Assembly: GCF_900460535.1 (NCBI RefSeq) | Contig: NZ_UHIL01000001.1 | Span: 3,232,001 to 3,296,000, forward strand | Length of the DNA: 64,000 bases | Reading direction: 5' to 3' | Source: Vibrio parahaemolyticus | GTDB lineage: Bacteria > Pseudomonadota > Gammaproteobacteria > Enterobacterales > Vibrionaceae | Position numbers and translations under genes: made by a program | Shown: in pieces, positions 17,973-27,033 of the stretch | How positions within the stretch are numbered: position 1 is the first letter of the stretch | Layout: the number at the start of each line of letters is the position of its first letter | The notes under the pieces: model-generated | Told to the model about the DNA's origin: nothing | The model's input: only the letters and a program-made list of their open reading frames with translations | The model's database searches: none

Positions 17973-19616
17973 TTATTGCGCATCAGGGAACCACTCTTGC
18001 AGCAAATCACGCGAGCGCTCTAGCTCTTTTTGCCAAGAGTTCACGCCAACAACGGTCGGTTTAAGCAGAATAACTAGCTCGGTTTTTTGCGTCACATTCG
18101 AAGTGTTGCGGAACAAGTGACCCAGAGCTGGCACGTCGCCAAGGAATGGGACTTTTGACACTTGCTCGACATTTTGTTGCTTCATCAAGCCACCGATAAC
18201 CACTACATCGCCATCTTTCGCACGAATGACCGAATCTGATTCGCGAATCGAGCTTTTTGCCAATGGCAATTGAATGTTTTGGAATTGACCGCCAAGGTTT
18301 AGCTGTTTTACCTCTTCCGTTACTTCAATAACTGCAGGGTGGACGTGCAGGAACACGTTGCCCTTGTTGTCGATTTGTGGCGTCACATCAAGTGAAATGC
18401 CCGAGAAGAATGGCGTCAGTTCGACTTCAGGGACCGCATTAGAGTTTTCACCATTACCCGCATTACTGGAAAGCTCAGTCACGAAGTACTGATCGGTACC
18501 AACTTTGATCACTGATTTTTGGTTGTTCGCCGCCGTAATACGTGGACTTGAGAGCACATTTAGGTCGCCTTGCGTCGACATAAAGTTTAATACAGCCTCG
18601 AAGTTACCATCAGAGATCGTAACGTTGGTTTGACCGCCAAGAAGCGTACCAATCGCATCTAATGGAGGCAGAGCAGAAGCAGGGCGATTAACAATGATAC
18701 TTCCTGAGTTACCAATTGACGCCGATAAGTTCGACCAGTTAATACCTTGCTGGTAACCATCGCTGAGCGTGACTTCTAAGATTTTCGCTTCAAGGATCAC
18801 CTGGCGCTGCATTCGTTCTTGAGACACACCCAAAAACTCACGCACTTCACGAATATCATCAGGGAAAGCTCGCACGGTGATCACACCAGCTTGTGGCGTA
18901 ACTACCACACTTTGGCCTTTACCCGAACCAATTAAGTTCGCCACCGCTTGTTGCAACATTGGCCAAAAATCACTTTCGGTGATGGTTTCAATGCGCGTTC
19001 CGCCTGTTGATGTCGTCGAGCTATCGTTGCCGTTATTGCTGTTGTTGGAATCTGAAGAGTCTGAGCTGTCTGAACTACCACCAGAATTGGACGTTCCAGC
19101 TGAAGTAACGGAACCCGTGACTATGCTCGTCAGTGAGCGACCTGAGCGTTTAAACTGTAGGTAGTCGACTGGAATCGTCACCGTACGCATACCTGCCGGA
19201 TAAACTTGGATTACTTTGCCCGATTTCATGACATCGTAACCGTACATGTTTTGTACAACGCTAAGCACTTCATCTAATGTCACGTCAGAAAGGTTGACCG
19301 TGATATTACCTTGAACCGCTGGATGAATCGCGACGCTGTATTCTGTCCCTTTTACCAATGAAGCAAAGAAACTTCTCGCCTCTACTGCATTGGCTTGGAT
19401 ACGAAAACGCTTTGACGTTCCGTTATCAGAAGAAACATTGGAGTCTAAGTTAGGCATAAGATCCGCTTCTACCGAAGAAGGAATTTCCTCCAACGCGCGG
19501 CTATTCGCTTGATTGATAGATTCATTGAGAGCTTGCTTCACTTCAACCGGATCGTGGTGACCCATCGAACATCCCATTAAAGAAGCAATCGTTATTCCTA
19601 CAACTAATTTGCGCAT
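17973..19616 (-). CDS. mshL: MSHA outer-membrane secretin MshL
   Basis: Secretin that forms the outer-membrane pore for the MSHA pilus. The signal peptide ends in a lipobox (ASLMGC at residues 12-17), so it should be an acylated lipoprotein. An STN/N0-like domain lies around 70-130 (VKGTEYSVAIHP, ITVNLSDVTLDEVL), followed by secretin N-domains and the C-terminal beta-barrel with VVIGGLMKQQ and VPFLGDVPALGHLF signatures. Residues of about 170-205 form a Ser/Asp/Asn/Gly-rich low-complexity linker inside the N-domain region. It starts 20 nt after mshK, a PilP-like protein expected to contact it. Confidence 0.95.
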   Translation of the reverse strand: MRKLVVGITIASLMGCSMGHHDPVEVKQALNESINQANSRALEEIPSSVEADLMPNLDSNVSSDNGTSKRFRIQANAVEARSFFASLVKGTEYSVAIHPAVQGNITVNLSDVTLDEVLSVVQNMYGYDVMKSGKVIQVYPAGMRTVTIPVDYLQFKRSGRSLTSIVTGSVTSAGTSNSGGSSDSSDSSDSNNSNNGNDSSTTSTGGTRIETITESDFWPMLQQAVANLIGSGKGQSVVVTPQAGVITVRAFPDDIREVREFLGVSQERMQRQVILEAKILEVTLSDGYQQGINWSNLSASIGNSGSIIVNRPASALPPLDAIGTLLGGQTNVTISDGNFEAVLNFMSTQGDLNVLSSPRITAANNQKSVIKVGTDQYFVTELSSNAGNGENSNAVPEVELTPFFSGISLDVTPQIDNKGNVFLHVHPAVIEVTEEVKQLNLGGQFQNIQLPLAKSSIRESDSVIRAKDGDVVVIGGLMKQQNVEQVSKVPFLGDVPALGHLFRNTSNVTQKTELVILLKPTVVGVNSWQKELERSRDLLQEWFPDAQ

Positions 19617-19636
19617 ATCTGATCAGGCTCTGGTTA

Positions 19637-19966
19637 TTATTTTTTTACGTTTAAACCAAAAAGCTCAAGGTTCCACTGACGGCTACCACGCTTTAAAGTT
19701 ACAAATTCACTATTGATGCTTGCTACTCGATAACCGTTAAACAGTTCACCCTGTTCGACAAGCCGGTTATTCATGATTGCGACACATTCGGTATTTGGCT
19801 TACAGACAATGCTGTTCAGTGTCGGCAAGCGGTATTGTTTCGCTTTGGGCTTAGCAGACACCTCTGCTGGTTTTTGCCAACCAAGTGGTGCAGTTGGATC
19901 CTGATTTGCCAAGACTGAACCAGACAAGGCGATAGCCGCGATTGAGATAATGAGTTTTTTAACCAC
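19637..19966 (-). CDS. mshK: MSHA biogenesis protein MshK
   Basis: Small periplasmic protein of 109 residues with a signal peptide (MVKKLIISIAAIALSGSVLA, cleavage before NQDPTAP). The DPTAP-x-GW beginning followed by a small beta domain (YRLPTLNSIVCKPNTECVAIMN) resembles PilP/GspC-like proteins that link the inner-membrane alignment complex to the secretin. Two cysteines nine residues or so apart may form a disulfide. It overlaps mshJ by 8 nt and precedes the secretin gene. Confidence 0.85.
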   Translation of the reverse strand: MVKKLIISIAAIALSGSVLANQDPTAPLGWQKPAEVSAKPKAKQYRLPTLNSIVCKPNTECVAIMNNRLVEQGELFNGYRVASINSEFVTLKRGSRQWNLELFGLNVKK

Positions 19967-20609
19967 CGATAAACTCCTCTCGAGAACCTAATGTGTACAC
20001 TTCAAGCACTAACTTCGCTTTTGGATATTCTTCTACTTTGTAACTGAAGCTACGCCAAAAATAGCTGGCAGGTAAGCTCTCTAACTTGTTTAAGTAGTTG
20101 GCGATAGAAAAGTAGTCACCAGTTAGCTCCATGCGTACTGGGTGTACGTAGTAGCCAGAGTATTGTGATGCTTCTTTATCTTCTGTGATCGGCTCAGATG
20201 GCAGAGTCTGCAATGACACCAAGTGAATGCCACTTTGCTGCTCTAATACGCTCTCTAATACGCCCGCCATTTGTGAAGGCGTTACCAAGTGTTCAATAAT
20301 TTGTGACAACTGCATCGAAAGATGCTGACTTTCCGTCAACAGGTTGGAAATTTCCAAATCAATATCCGCGTTTGGATCTTTCTTCAATTGAGCCTTAACA
20401 CGTAAAATATCAATTTCTGTTTTTTGGTTTGACTGCTTTAAGTTACTCAGCTGTCTTTCATTGTTTGAGATCTGATTGAGCTTAGGTTCTAGCACCAACG
20501 TAAACAGCAACATAACTACGGTCACGAAGCCACACAGCGCCACCAGCATTTTCTCGCGCGCGCTCATGTCTCCAAAGCGCTCTTCTAATGAGCTCCAGAA
20601 TTCGTTCAT
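19959..20609 (-). CDS. mshJ: MSHA biogenesis protein MshJ (PilO-like)
   Basis: Inner-membrane alignment protein of 216 residues: a short cytoplasmic stretch, a membrane helix at about 22-41 (MLVALCGFVTVVMLLFTLVL), a coiled coil at 45-90 and a periplasmic ferredoxin-like domain with GDYFSIANYLNKLESLP, typical of PilO/GspM proteins. It forms an ATGA four-base overlap with mshI, its PilM/N-like partner, and an 8-nt overlap with mshK. Confidence 0.88.
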   Translation of the reverse strand: MNEFWSSLEERFGDMSAREKMLVALCGFVTVVMLLFTLVLEPKLNQISNNERQLSNLKQSNQKTEIDILRVKAQLKKDPNADIDLEISNLLTESQHLSMQLSQIIEHLVTPSQMAGVLESVLEQQSGIHLVSLQTLPSEPITEDKEASQYSGYYVHPVRMELTGDYFSIANYLNKLESLPASYFWRSFSYKVEEYPKAKLVLEVYTLGSREEFIGG

Positions 20610-22051
20610 TTCTCTTTATCCTCGCGCGTTTTCAACTCAAACGTCACTATGTCTTTCTCATTGCGACCGATTTTCACGTCGTCAAATGTTCGCCCAACAA
20701 GACTGATCTCATTCTTGAACTGGCTTACCCAACTCGGCACTGAACTCGGAGCTTTCGCTAAGCCTTTTAAATCCAAGGTGTTGTTGTTGATGCGAATTTC
20801 GGATAAAGAGATTTCTTGGTTGCCCAATTTTGCTAATGACTGCATCACACCTGAGTAACCCGTGCGTTGCGAATCATCGTACTTGCCCACCGCTTTCAAG
20901 GAATCTCGCTTAGCTTTGACTTCACGCTCTAGACGCGCTTTGGCCGCTAACTTATTTGGATCAGGTTGATGCTTACGCAGCTTCACTTGGTAGTAATCTA
21001 AGTCAGATTTAAGAATATCGCCCTTGCCTTTCACAATCGCGATTTCATCTTCCAAACCTTCACTTTGCCAAGACACGTAGCCGTAAGACAACAGAATCAC
21101 AGCCGCAGCCGCACCCCAAGAAATCGCCACATTTTTTAGCGTAAGGAGATCTTTTTTCGGCTTTAAATGATCAGGATATAGATTGACGCGTCGATTTGTA
21201 GACGACGCCGCCGCATCCGCAAGCACATGACCAGAGAGTTCATGTTCTTCAGGCAGTAGTGACGATACTTTGGTGCTTAAGCGGTAGTTAAGCGACTGAA
21301 CCAATTCGTTCTCATCTTCTTCATCACAGCACACTTTCAATTGGTGCAACTGAACCTGACGAAGCTGAGCAGAGAGGTAGTCTATCGAACGTTGTAGCTC
21401 CAGAGACAAACTGTCCATCTGTAGCTCGCTTGACGGTACGCCAGTAAGAGGAGGTGTCACGCTACGAATCGAACGATGGAATGCAATGGTGTGCTCAACA
21501 AAAGCACTGATGCGGAAATGCCCACGCGCGCTGCGTTGCAGCAACAAAAAGTTACCAAGCTCACCAGCGGTATCACCCCAAACATCATCTTCCGGAATGA
21601 TCGCTTCTAACGGCAATTGAGCACGACTAGCCAGTAGCACAATTTTATCAAGCATCTTTCTTGATAAAACATAAGCTTGCACTTTACTTGAGTTTGGTAG
21701 CTCTACCGCATCAGCGATGATGTCGATGGCACGCTCAGAAATAAGCTCTTTGAGTAAAAACGGCAGCGCCGCCGACCACTCTTGGCGTGGCATGGCTGGC
21801 TTGTCGATTTGATACATCTGATAGTAGTTGTGAGACAGCACTACGGTCAGAGAATCATAAGCGCTCGCGGCAACGCTTAACGCTTGCTCAACAGCGCGTT
21901 CCCAATTTGATTCAGAAATTTCAAACTGAGACGGACGGCCACTTTTAGCTGGTGATGATAAATAAACTGCGTCTGGCTGAATAACCAAAAAGCAAGAGCG
22001 ACCACCACCAGATGATCGCATCAGCTTGTCGAATACTGCTTTAAATTCCAT
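20606..22051 (-). CDS. mshI: MSHA biogenesis protein MshI (PilM/PilN-like)
   Basis: Cytoplasmic actin-like domain fused to an inner-membrane/periplasmic part, combining the roles of PilM and PilN of type IVa pili or of GspL in secretion. Residues 1-285 form the degenerate ASKHA-like domain (CFLVIQPDAVYLSS). A membrane helix spans about 305-323 (ISWGAAAAVILLSYGYVSW), followed by a coiled coil and a periplasmic domain. The 481-residue product starts 11 nt after csrD ends and overlaps mshJ by four bases. Confidence 0.88.
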   Translation of the reverse strand: MEFKAVFDKLMRSSGGGRSCFLVIQPDAVYLSSPAKSGRPSQFEISESNWERAVEQALSVAASAYDSLTVVLSHNYYQMYQIDKPAMPRQEWSAALPFLLKELISERAIDIIADAVELPNSSKVQAYVLSRKMLDKIVLLASRAQLPLEAIIPEDDVWGDTAGELGNFLLLQRSARGHFRISAFVEHTIAFHRSIRSVTPPLTGVPSSELQMDSLSLELQRSIDYLSAQLRQVQLHQLKVCCDEEDENELVQSLNYRLSTKVSSLLPEEHELSGHVLADAAASSTNRRVNLYPDHLKPKKDLLTLKNVAISWGAAAAVILLSYGYVSWQSEGLEDEIAIVKGKGDILKSDLDYYQVKLRKHQPDPNKLAAKARLEREVKAKRDSLKAVGKYDDSQRTGYSGVMQSLAKLGNQEISLSEIRINNNTLDLKGLAKAPSSVPSWVSQFKNEISLVGRTFDDVKIGRNEKDIVTFELKTREDKEK

Positions 22052-22062
22052 GATTATTATCT

Positions 22063-24072
22063 TTATTTTTTCCGCCAGCGATTTCGTCTTCCCAATTTAA
22101 CTTGGGATTCTGATTGAGAATGTTGCGCTGTTTGTGGGCGAGGAAGATATTGCTGCTCTGCAGAAAAATAGCGTCCTTGTCCGCCGTACACACCTAATTC
22201 AAGAAGCGTGTTTAGCTCTTGTTGATTCTCAATTCCCACTGCTATGATTTTGGTTTTGCTGTTCGCCGCTGCACCTAGCATACTGCGGACAAAAAGCTGG
22301 TTCTCATGTCGCTGATCGATTTTTGCTACCAAGCTGCGATGAAGCTTGAGATAACGAATGTCCACTTCTTTTAGGTAGTGAGTGCTGACGATGGTTCGTC
22401 CCGCTTGCCCCACCATGAGATGGCATCCCAAACCGGCCAGCATTTTAGCGACTGGTCGCATAAAGTCTAAGTGTCTTACAAATTGTGCTTCCACAAACTC
22501 AAAATTGAGACACTTTCTCTGCTCGCGTGACAACTGTAAAAGTTCATCACGAAACCACTTGAAGTATTCGCGATTCGAAAAAGGCGTCACATTTAGATTT
22601 AGAGCATAATTTTTAGAGCTGTCAAAATTCTCTTTAAAGTCTTTTAAGAATTTATGAAGTACAGCTCTATCCATTTGAGCTTCATAGCCCACTTGTCTGA
22701 TAGCAGAGATAAACCGGGACGCTTTAACAATGCCATTTTCAGGATCCCGAATTCGACATGTTAACTCTTCGTGTAAGGCTTTTTTATGCGTCGCATCACT
22801 TATTGAGTGAACCGATTGTGCGTAGAGTATCACATTTTCTGATGTAAGTGCCGTATCAAATAACGTACGCCATCTCACACTTCCGCGCGCTTCTTCATCG
22901 TGGTTCCATTTCTTAAAACGGCTCCAGTTATTGTTGTTTTGTAGCTGCGCACTTCTGAGTGCCGTTTCCGCCTCATCAATAATTTGGCTGTGTCGCTCTC
23001 CCTCTTTGTACATAGTGATACCAATATGGCACCAGTTGTCGGGGTCGAGCGGATCTGGCGGCGTAAGTTTCTCTAGTTGACGAATACATTGTGAGGCCAA
23101 GTTGGCAACATCTTTGGCGCTTTGATGAGGTAAGAACAGTGCAAAATCGGCATCGTAATAACGAGAGAACACCACGTCTGGGTAACGCTGCACTAAATTG
23201 GATAACAAGCTGCCGACTTCAACAATAAACTCGTCGGTGATTTGCTTATCTTGCTCTTCTTCCACGAGCTTCCAATCTTGAATACGAATCAGCAAGACCG
23301 CGCCACGTGCGCCACTCTCTAAAAGAGCCGATTCCAGCTTGCTATCAAAGAGCACTCGATTGGCTGTTCCAGTGAGCTTATCGAGAAAAGTTTGAGTGCG
23401 GATAAAGGTATCAAAGCGGCTGCGCTCCTGACGCGCATCCTGTAATTCTTCGATCAACACATCGAGTGCTTCACTCGCGGTGTAAGGCCACTCTTTTTTA
23501 TCTCCCTTGGCGTATTGCTCAACTCGCCCCGCCAAGATCATTCTTCCTCGCTCTTCCAGCATTTCTGAACCAGCAAGCTGCTCTTTTAGCCACGCAACAC
23601 CGCGCATCAAACAAAAGATGATCAAAATAACGGCGAGAGTGATCGACCACAACGCCTGCATGGAGTAGCTGTAACCTAAGTAAGGAGGGATGGCTTTAAA
23701 ACGGATGACATAGTCTTGATTGTGAGTCAGCTGGTACTCAGTTTCAAACAAGGCCGACGCTTCTATTTGATGCGAAGTGTCTTTGAACCGATAAACGACG
23801 GCGTTGTTTGTCGAGAGCGTCATTTCAACGATGTTGCTTGCTTGCAACATTTTAGGCATCCAACGCTGCATAGAATAAGCTGCATCAGGATCTTCCATCT
23901 CTTTATCAACAACCTCGACAATCCCTTCCAAATAATGGGTAAGGTATTCTTGCCCAAGTCGTTTGAAAGAGAGGGTGCCGCCGACAAACAAGATAAACAT
24001 TGCGCATATAACGATCATGGTGACAAAAGCCACCAGCCGCGTGCTTAGCTTAAGAGTTGGGGTATACCTCAT
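22063..24072 (-). CDS. csrD: CsrD/MshH, degenerate GGDEF-EAL regulator of CsrB decay
   Basis: CsrD targets the small RNAs CsrB/CsrC for RNase E cleavage in E. coli; its homologue at the head of the msh locus is called MshH. The protein has two membrane helices (about 12-33 and 142-160) flanking a periplasmic domain, then a HAMP-like linker, a GGDEF-like and an EAL-like domain. Both domains lack catalytic signatures: YYDADF stands at the GGDEF site (305-310) and EELTC at the EAL site (435-439), so no cyclic di-GMP synthesis or breakdown is expected. I start at the ATG at 24072 (MRYTPTLKL); an in-frame TTG nine bases upstream is possible. It is 670 residues with that start. Confidence 0.9.
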   Translation of the reverse strand: MRYTPTLKLSTRLVAFVTMIVICAMFILFVGGTLSFKRLGQEYLTHYLEGIVEVVDKEMEDPDAAYSMQRWMPKMLQASNIVEMTLSTNNAVVYRFKDTSHQIEASALFETEYQLTHNQDYVIRFKAIPPYLGYSYSMQALWSITLAVILIIFCLMRGVAWLKEQLAGSEMLEERGRMILAGRVEQYAKGDKKEWPYTASEALDVLIEELQDARQERSRFDTFIRTQTFLDKLTGTANRVLFDSKLESALLESGARGAVLLIRIQDWKLVEEEQDKQITDEFIVEVGSLLSNLVQRYPDVVFSRYYDADFALFLPHQSAKDVANLASQCIRQLEKLTPPDPLDPDNWCHIGITMYKEGERHSQIIDEAETALRSAQLQNNNNWSRFKKWNHDEEARGSVRWRTLFDTALTSENVILYAQSVHSISDATHKKALHEELTCRIRDPENGIVKASRFISAIRQVGYEAQMDRAVLHKFLKDFKENFDSSKNYALNLNVTPFSNREYFKWFRDELLQLSREQRKCLNFEFVEAQFVRHLDFMRPVAKMLAGLGCHLMVGQAGRTIVSTHYLKEVDIRYLKLHRSLVAKIDQRHENQLFVRSMLGAAANSKTKIIAVGIENQQELNTLLELGVYGGQGRYFSAEQQYLPRPQTAQHSQSESQVKLGRRNRWRKK

Positions 24073-24263
24073 GAATACCAAATTCCTTTTCTATTCATCA
24101 TATACCTTATTGAAATATTTATACTTGATAAGTGCTCGGCAAACAATCGGATTAGTCTGATTGTGAGAGTTGGAAGCATATAGAGAATTGCTTTCATTGA
24201 TAAGCTTTATCGTTAGTGCGAAGTGATTAAAAAGATCGGGCTCACATGCTGAATTCAGGCAAT

Positions 24264-24290
24264 AAAAAAGCCGCGATATTCGCGGCCTTT
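24264..24290 (-). terminator. Rho-independent terminator of ssb
   Basis: A GC-rich 7-bp perfect stem (GCCGCGA / TCGCGGC, loop TAT) is flanked by A6 on the plus strand, which gives U6 after the hairpin on the minus strand. It is 22 nt past the ssb stop codon. Confidence 0.9.
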
Positions 24291-24312
24291 TCGATTCAAA
24301 CATAGCGGGGAT

Positions 24313-24843
24313 TTAGAACGGAATATCGTCATCAAAATCCATTGGTGGCTCGTTGTATTGCTGCTGTGGTTGCTGCGGAGCCTGTTGCTGCTGTTGAGGT
24401 GCATTGTATTGCTGCTGAGCCGGTTGTTGAGGTTGACCCCAACCGCCTTGCTGCTGTTGTTGACCGCCCATTGCAGGAGCGCCACCTTGAGCACGGCCAC
24501 CAAGCATTTGCATTACACCATTGAAACCTTGAACCACAACTTCTGTTGAGTAGCGATCTTGGCCACTTTGGTCTTGCCATTTACGAGTTTGAAGTTGGCC
24601 TTCAACGTAAACTTGTGAACCTTTACGCAGGTATTCACCAGCAACTTCTGCCAACTTACCGAACAACACAACACGGTGCCATTCTGTTTTTTCGCGCTGT
24701 TCGCCAGTCGCTTTGTCACGCCATGACTCAGAAGTAGCAATCGTGATGTTTGCTACCGCACCGCCATTAGGCATGTAACGAATTTCAGGGTCGTTACCTA
24801 GATTCCCCACCAAAATAACTTTGTTAATTCCACGGCTGGCCAT
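24313..24843 (-). CDS. ssb: Single-stranded DNA-binding protein
   Basis: Essential tetrameric SSB that coats single-stranded DNA in replication, repair and recombination and recruits partners. The OB-fold occupies residues 1-112, beginning [20 protein letters not shown]; a glutamine-rich, low-complexity linker of about 50 residues follows, and the protein ends in the acidic tip DFDDDIPF that binds partner proteins. Length 176 is typical for Vibrio. A GGAG ribosome site precedes the ATG by about 6 nt. The gene is divergent from qstR, and also from uvrA further on; in E. coli ssb and uvrA share one promoter region, whereas here qstR and galU lie between. Confidence 0.97.
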   Translation of the reverse strand: MASRGINKVILVGNLGNDPEIRYMPNGGAVANITIATSESWRDKATGEQREKTEWHRVVLFGKLAEVAGEYLRKGSQVYVEGQLQTRKWQDQSGQDRYSTEVVVQGFNGVMQMLGGRAQGGAPAMGGQQQQQGGWGQPQQPAQQQYNAPQQQQQAPQQPQQQYNEPPMDFDDDIPF

Positions 24844-25121
24844 GATGTGCTCCGTTTCACTCTGGATCTGTATATTAATTTTAGCGCAATAGAATACACG
24901 CTTTGATGTTTTGGTTAAAGCCCAATGCCATTGTGTTCGATCACGCCCTACGCTAGAACCAAAATCTCAGTTCAACTTTCATATGTAGCATTTTTGATTC
25001 GCGTTGCAGACTTCATTCGTGAACCTTTGAATCTCAACGCATTTATTCACCAAAGCTATAGCTCTCCCCATACTTTAATGCCAACTTACGGCCTCTACTG
25101 AACCTTGGGAGATTTGAACAC
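24844..25121. promoter_or_regulatory. Divergent ssb / qstR intergenic region
   Basis: This 278-bp region must hold promoters for both divergent genes. On the minus strand TTAACC and TATTCT spaced 16 nt apart (about 24876-24925) are a weak candidate for ssb. Close to ssb there is CTGTATATTAATTT, half of a LexA-box pattern but without a matching right half. No CRP box of proper spacing was found upstream of qstR. qstR is known in V. cholerae to need TfoX and HapR; binding sites for them cannot be assigned by eye. Confidence 0.4.
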
Positions 25122-25766
25122 GTGAGAAAGTCGGCTTACGCAAGAAAGCTATTTCTGATTAGTATGGAAGACGATGCTGCGCAGAAAGTCGCATCATTAG
25201 AAAAGTACATCGATATGAGCATTCCTGTAATCTCAACCGATGCCCTAATGGAAGCGAAACCCGAACATCGAAATAAAATTCTACTCATTGACTTCAGTGA
25301 ACATAAATCACTCGTTCAATCGATTAAAAACCTGCCATTGGTTTGGAAGAACTTTGAGACGGTCGTATTCAACGTTCCAAAACGCCTCACTACGGATGAA
25401 CTGCTCGCCTTCGGTCAATTAAAAGGCTTGTTTTACAGCGAAGATTCTTTAGAACAAGTAGGCGAAGGACTGAAAGGCATTGTCAACGGGCAAAACTGGC
25501 TACCACGCAACGTAACCAGCCAACTGCTGCACTACTATCGAAATGTGATAAATACCCACACCGCGCCAGCAACCGTCGATCTCACCATTCGCGAACTGCA
25601 AGTGCTGCGTTGTCTGCAAGCTGGAGCATCGAATAGCCAGATGGCAGAAGAACTGTTTGTTAGCGAATTTACGATCAAGTCGCACCTGTATCAGATCTTT
25701 AAAAAGCTCTCAGTGAAAAACCGAGTTCAAGCCATCGCTTGGGCCGATCAAAACTTGATGTCTTAA
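25122..25766 (+). CDS. qstR: LuxR/CsgD-family competence regulator QstR
   Basis: Transcription factor linking quorum sensing and chitin signalling (HapR and TfoX) to DNA-uptake genes in V. cholerae. The 214-residue product has a degenerate receiver-like N-terminal domain and a LuxR-type helix-turn-helix at about 153-207 (LTIRELQVLRCLQAGASNSQ). At 126-129 it reads WLPR, where c-di-GMP-binding relatives such as VpsT have W-[FLM]-[TS]-R, so ligand binding may be lost. The start is a GTG preceded by GGGAG 11-12 nt upstream. Identification as QstR rather than VpsT/CpsQ rests on position between ssb and galU, as in V. cholerae. Confidence 0.82.
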   Translation: MRKSAYARKLFLISMEDDAAQKVASLEKYIDMSIPVISTDALMEAKPEHRNKILLIDFSEHKSLVQSIKNLPLVWKNFETVVFNVPKRLTTDELLAFGQLKGLFYSEDSLEQVGEGLKGIVNGQNWLPRNVTSQLLHYYRNVINTHTAPATVDLTIRELQVLRCLQAGASNSQMAEELFVSEFTIKSHLYQIFKKLSVKNRVQAIAWADQNLMS

Positions 25767-26023
25767 CCTTACATTCATGTATTAAGACGACTAATAGAAC
25801 CAGAAATTACGAGCCCAGCGAGTCGAATAGTGAACACAACGAGAGAGTAAGTTTCCTGTTTATTGTTAGACATAGCTCCTCAACAGCGGCACGGCCTGAC
25901 TGATCATGCTTTTTTCCGCACTGCGTCTCACATTTTTTCCTACTTTATTCATGATTCATGCGCGACTCTCGTGTTAAAGTGTTGCGCAGATTCTTGATAA
26001 TGACGAGAAAGGATATTCCCCCA

Positions 26024-26896
26024 ATGATTAAAAAATGTCTGTTCCCTGCTGCAGGCTACGGCACGCGCTTTCTTCCAGCTACAAAATCAATGCCAAAAGA
26101 AATGATGCCAGTAGTGAACAAACCGTTGATTGAATACGGCGTTGAAGAGGCAATTCAAGCTGGTATGAACGGTATGTGTATTGTGACAGGCCGTGGCAAA
26201 CACTCAATCATGGATCACTTTGATAAGAACTACGAGCTTGAGCACCAAATTAGCGGTACCAACAAAGAAGAGTTACTTGTCGATATTCGTGAGATCATTG
26301 AATCAGCGAACTTTACCTACATTCGCCAACGTGAAATGAAAGGTCTAGGTCACGCGATTCTAACGGGGCGTGAACTGGTTGGTGATGAACCTTTCGCTGT
26401 AGTACTTGCCGATGACTTGTGTGTGAACGAGGAAGAAGGCGTTCTTGCTCAAATGGTTGCGCTGTTTAAGCAATTCCGCTGTTCTATCGTGGCAGTACAA
26501 GAAGTACCTGCTGATGAGACGCACAAATACGGCGTGATTTCTGGTGAAATGATCAAAGATGACATCTACCGCGTAGATGACATGGTAGAAAAACCAGAAC
26601 CAGGCACAGCGCCAAGCAATCTTGCGATCATTGGTCGTTACATCCTTACCCCTGATATTTTTGAACTGATCGAAAACACAGAACCAGGTAAAGGTGGTGA
26701 AATCCAAATTACGGATGCGCTGCTGAAACAAGCAAAAGCCGGTTGTGTTCTCGCATATAAATTCAAAGGTAAGCGCTTTGATTGTGGTAGCGTAGAAGGC
26801 TACATTGAAGCAACAAACTACTGTTTCGAAAACTTGTACCTAAAAGATGAAAAGAAGTCTGAATTAGGTAAGCACGCGACAAAGAAAGAAGTGTAA
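26024..26896 (+). CDS. galU: UTP-glucose-1-phosphate uridylyltransferase
   Basis: Makes UDP-glucose from UTP and glucose-1-phosphate, the precursor for LPS core, capsule, exopolysaccharide and galactose metabolism. I start at 26024 (MIKKCLFPAAGYGTRFLPAT), as in all GalU proteins; the open frame extends 22 codons upstream without homology. AAGGA lies about 10 nt before that ATG. The 290-residue product has the nucleotide-binding AAGYGTRFLPATKSMPKE at 9-26, and GDEPFAVVLADDLC with the catalytic Asp near 130-140. The 257-bp gap after qstR has no gene; I see no convincing promoter in it. Confidence 0.96.
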   Translation: MIKKCLFPAAGYGTRFLPATKSMPKEMMPVVNKPLIEYGVEEAIQAGMNGMCIVTGRGKHSIMDHFDKNYELEHQISGTNKEELLVDIREIIESANFTYIRQREMKGLGHAILTGRELVGDEPFAVVLADDLCVNEEEGVLAQMVALFKQFRCSIVAVQEVPADETHKYGVISGEMIKDDIYRVDDMVEKPEPGTAPSNLAIIGRYILTPDIFELIENTEPGKGGEIQITDALLKQAKAGCVLAYKFKGKRFDCGSVEGYIEATNYCFENLYLKDEKKSELGKHATKKEV

Positions 26897-26918
26897 ACCT
26901 TTCATCAGCCTAGACTCT

Positions 26919-26949
26919 AAAGCCCGGTTTTATACCGGGCTTTTTGTTT
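26919..26949 (+). terminator. Rho-independent terminator of galU
   Basis: Perfect 8-bp GC-rich stem (AGCCCGGT / ACCGGGCT) with loop TTTAT, followed directly by TTTTTGTTT, 24 nt past the galU stop. Confidence 0.93.
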
Positions 26950-26967
26950 ACTGTTTTTTTGTCCAGT
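26950..26967 (+). promoter_or_regulatory. Candidate LexA (SOS) box upstream of uvrA
   Basis: The 18-bp ACTGTTTTTTTGTCCAGT keeps both outer arms, ACTG and CAGT, at the ten-base spacing of the gammaproteobacterial SOS box. The inner left half is T-rich as expected; the inner right half is imperfect. It lies 67 bp before the uvrA start codon and just after the galU terminator, the right place for LexA control of uvrA. Confidence 0.65.
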
Positions 26968-27033
26968 ATTCCTTTGCACATTTCTCACACTATGTAATAC
27001 TTGCCCAACTTGGTTATACATAGAGCAAAAATG

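Noticed and set aside
24255..24740. Several frames over the ssb Q-rich linker, both strands
   Set aside because: Shadows of the CAG/CAA-rich repeat in ssb; the OB-fold and DDDIPF tail fix the true frame.
24860..24900. Possible SOS box upstream of ssb
   Set aside because: Only the CTGTATAT half is present; the opposite arm does not match at the required spacing.
24925..24950. CRP-like TGTG-TTCGAT-CACG upstream of qstR
   Set aside because: The two half-sites are two bases too close for the TGTGA-N6-TCACA consensus.
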